In this document: positions 63,609-64,000 of the stretch, piece after piece
How the letters are laid out: the number at the start of each line of letters is the position of its first letter
Position numbering within the stretch: position 1 is the first letter of the stretch
Source: Lepidurus packardi
Lineage: Eukaryota; Arthropoda; Branchiopoda; Notostraca; Triopsidae
DNA length: 64,000 nt
Direction: 5' to 3'
Assembly (NCBI GenBank): GCA_023053545.1
Contig: JAKZAN010000046.1
Coordinates: 248,001-312,000, forward strand
Notes under the pieces: generated by a model
The model's input: only the letters and a program-made list of their open reading frames with translations
Databases searched by the model: none
What the model was told of the DNA's origin: nothing
Position numbers and translations under genes: made by a program

Positions 63609-64000
63609 GGTCTCTGATCGGGTCTCTGATCGGGTCTCTAATCGGGTCTCTAATCGGGTCTCTGATCGGGTCTCTGATTGGGTCTCTAATCGGGTCTCTA
63701 ATCGGGTCTCTGATCGGGTCTCTGATTGGGTCTCTAATCGGGTCTCTAATCGGGTCTCTAATCGACGTCTCTAATCGAGGTCTCTGATCGGGTCTCTAAT
63801 CCGGTCTCTAGTCGGGTCTCTAATCGGGTATGTGATCGGGTCTCTAATCGGGTCTATGATCGGGTCTCTGATCGGGTCTCTGATCGGGTCTCTGATCGAC
63901 TCTCTGATCGGGTCTCTGATCGGGTCTTTAATCGGGTCTCTGATCGACTCTCTGATCGGGTCTCTGATCGAGTCTCTGATCGGGTCTCTAATCGGGTCTC

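Larger units (their letters stand above)
35721..64000 (+). repeat. Right 12-bp satellite array (TCTCTRATCGGG)
   Basis: This is the same 12-bp family as the left array and in the same orientation, about 2,350 units, running past the window end. It is richer in long segmental duplications than the left array and carries most of the landmark elements, including all 13 GTTAAC sites without the insert. Three 51-bp insert copies sit in its last 9 kb. Frames of up to 957 codons without a stop (48236-51109) arise only from the 3-fold multiple unit length and switch between Ser-Leu-Ile-Gly and Arg-Val-Ser-Asp readings at indels. No gene, RNA gene or mobile-element coding region is visible. Confidence 0.97.
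52320..64000 (+). repeat. 8229-bp offset duplication running to window end
   Basis: The segment from about 52320 to 55771 is repeated at about 60549-64000 with an offset of 8229 bp. Landmarks match at 52618/60847, 53664/61893, 54314/62543, 55134/63363 and 55291/63520. The frames 54324-54743 and 62553-62972 are identical. The end is not seen because the window stops. Confidence 0.88.

Noticed and set aside
522..64000. Many long open reading frames encoding Ser-Leu-Ile-Gly or Arg-Val-Ser-Asn/Asp repeats on + and Glu-Thr-Arg or Arg-Asp-Pro-Ile repeats on -
   Set aside because: They follow from a 12-bp repeat, overlap in several frames, switch frame at 1-bp indels, and show no domain, signal peptide or start context.
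1..64000. CRISPR array
   Set aside because: Repeats are contiguous with no unique spacers and no cas genes. Unit lengths of 12 and 20 bp do not fit.
1..64000. CENP-B box in the satellites
   Set aside because: The spacing of TTCG to CGGG in the 12-bp unit (period 12) does not match the 17-bp box, and the 20-bp unit lacks it.
1..64000. Telomere array
   Set aside because: Variable units, embedded landmarks, long segmental duplications and an internal 29-kb foreign block fit a satellite better.

Overview
The window shows no recognisable protein gene, tRNA or rRNA. All 64 kb is tandem-repeat (satellite) DNA, which points to a heterochromatic, pericentromeric or subtelomeric part of a eukaryotic chromosome. 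The species cannot be named from these repeats. Every long reading frame here is a by-product of a 12-bp repeat, since 12 is a multiple of 3.

Layout. (1) Positions 1-6644 hold a 12-bp satellite, TCTCTRATCGGG, where the sixth base is A or G. (2) Positions 6645-35720 hold a 29-kb block of an unrelated AT-rich 20-bp satellite. It alternates between a G type (TTCCTTACGGACTGAATTAA) at 6645-19570 and 24971-28090, and a T type (TTCMTTACGGACTTAATTAA) at 19571-24970 and 28091-35720. (3) Positions 35721-64000 return to the same 12-bp satellite in the same orientation. The 20-bp block is therefore sandwiched inside, or fused into, a 12-bp array, with sharp junctions and no mobile-element ends.

The 12-bp arrays have several levels of order. 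The A/G alternation often forms a 36-bp trimer (A,A,G). Units are grouped by rare landmark variants into higher-order repeats of about 0.67 to 2.4 kb (periods of 673, 981, 1046, 1302, 1801 and 2391/2403 bp). Longer-range copies lie at offsets of 3481, 7324 and 8229 bp. Some copies differ by exactly one or four 12-bp units, which is direct evidence of slippage or unequal exchange.

The most interesting element is a landmark, GTTAWCAGACGTGCACT, found at 42 places in the 12-bp arrays. In eight of them a 51-bp foreign sequence is present: a CpG-rich 31-bp body and a 20-nt A/C-only tail, flanked by 14-bp direct repeats of the landmark. Thirty-four sites lack it. This filled/empty-site pattern resembles a very short SINE-like retroposed insertion that was later multiplied with the satellite. 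Deletion between the direct repeats could also explain the empty sites. In the 20-bp block the most unusual property is that the two T-type domains keep exact 20-bp phase for about 5.4 and 7.6 kb, while the G-type domains do not.
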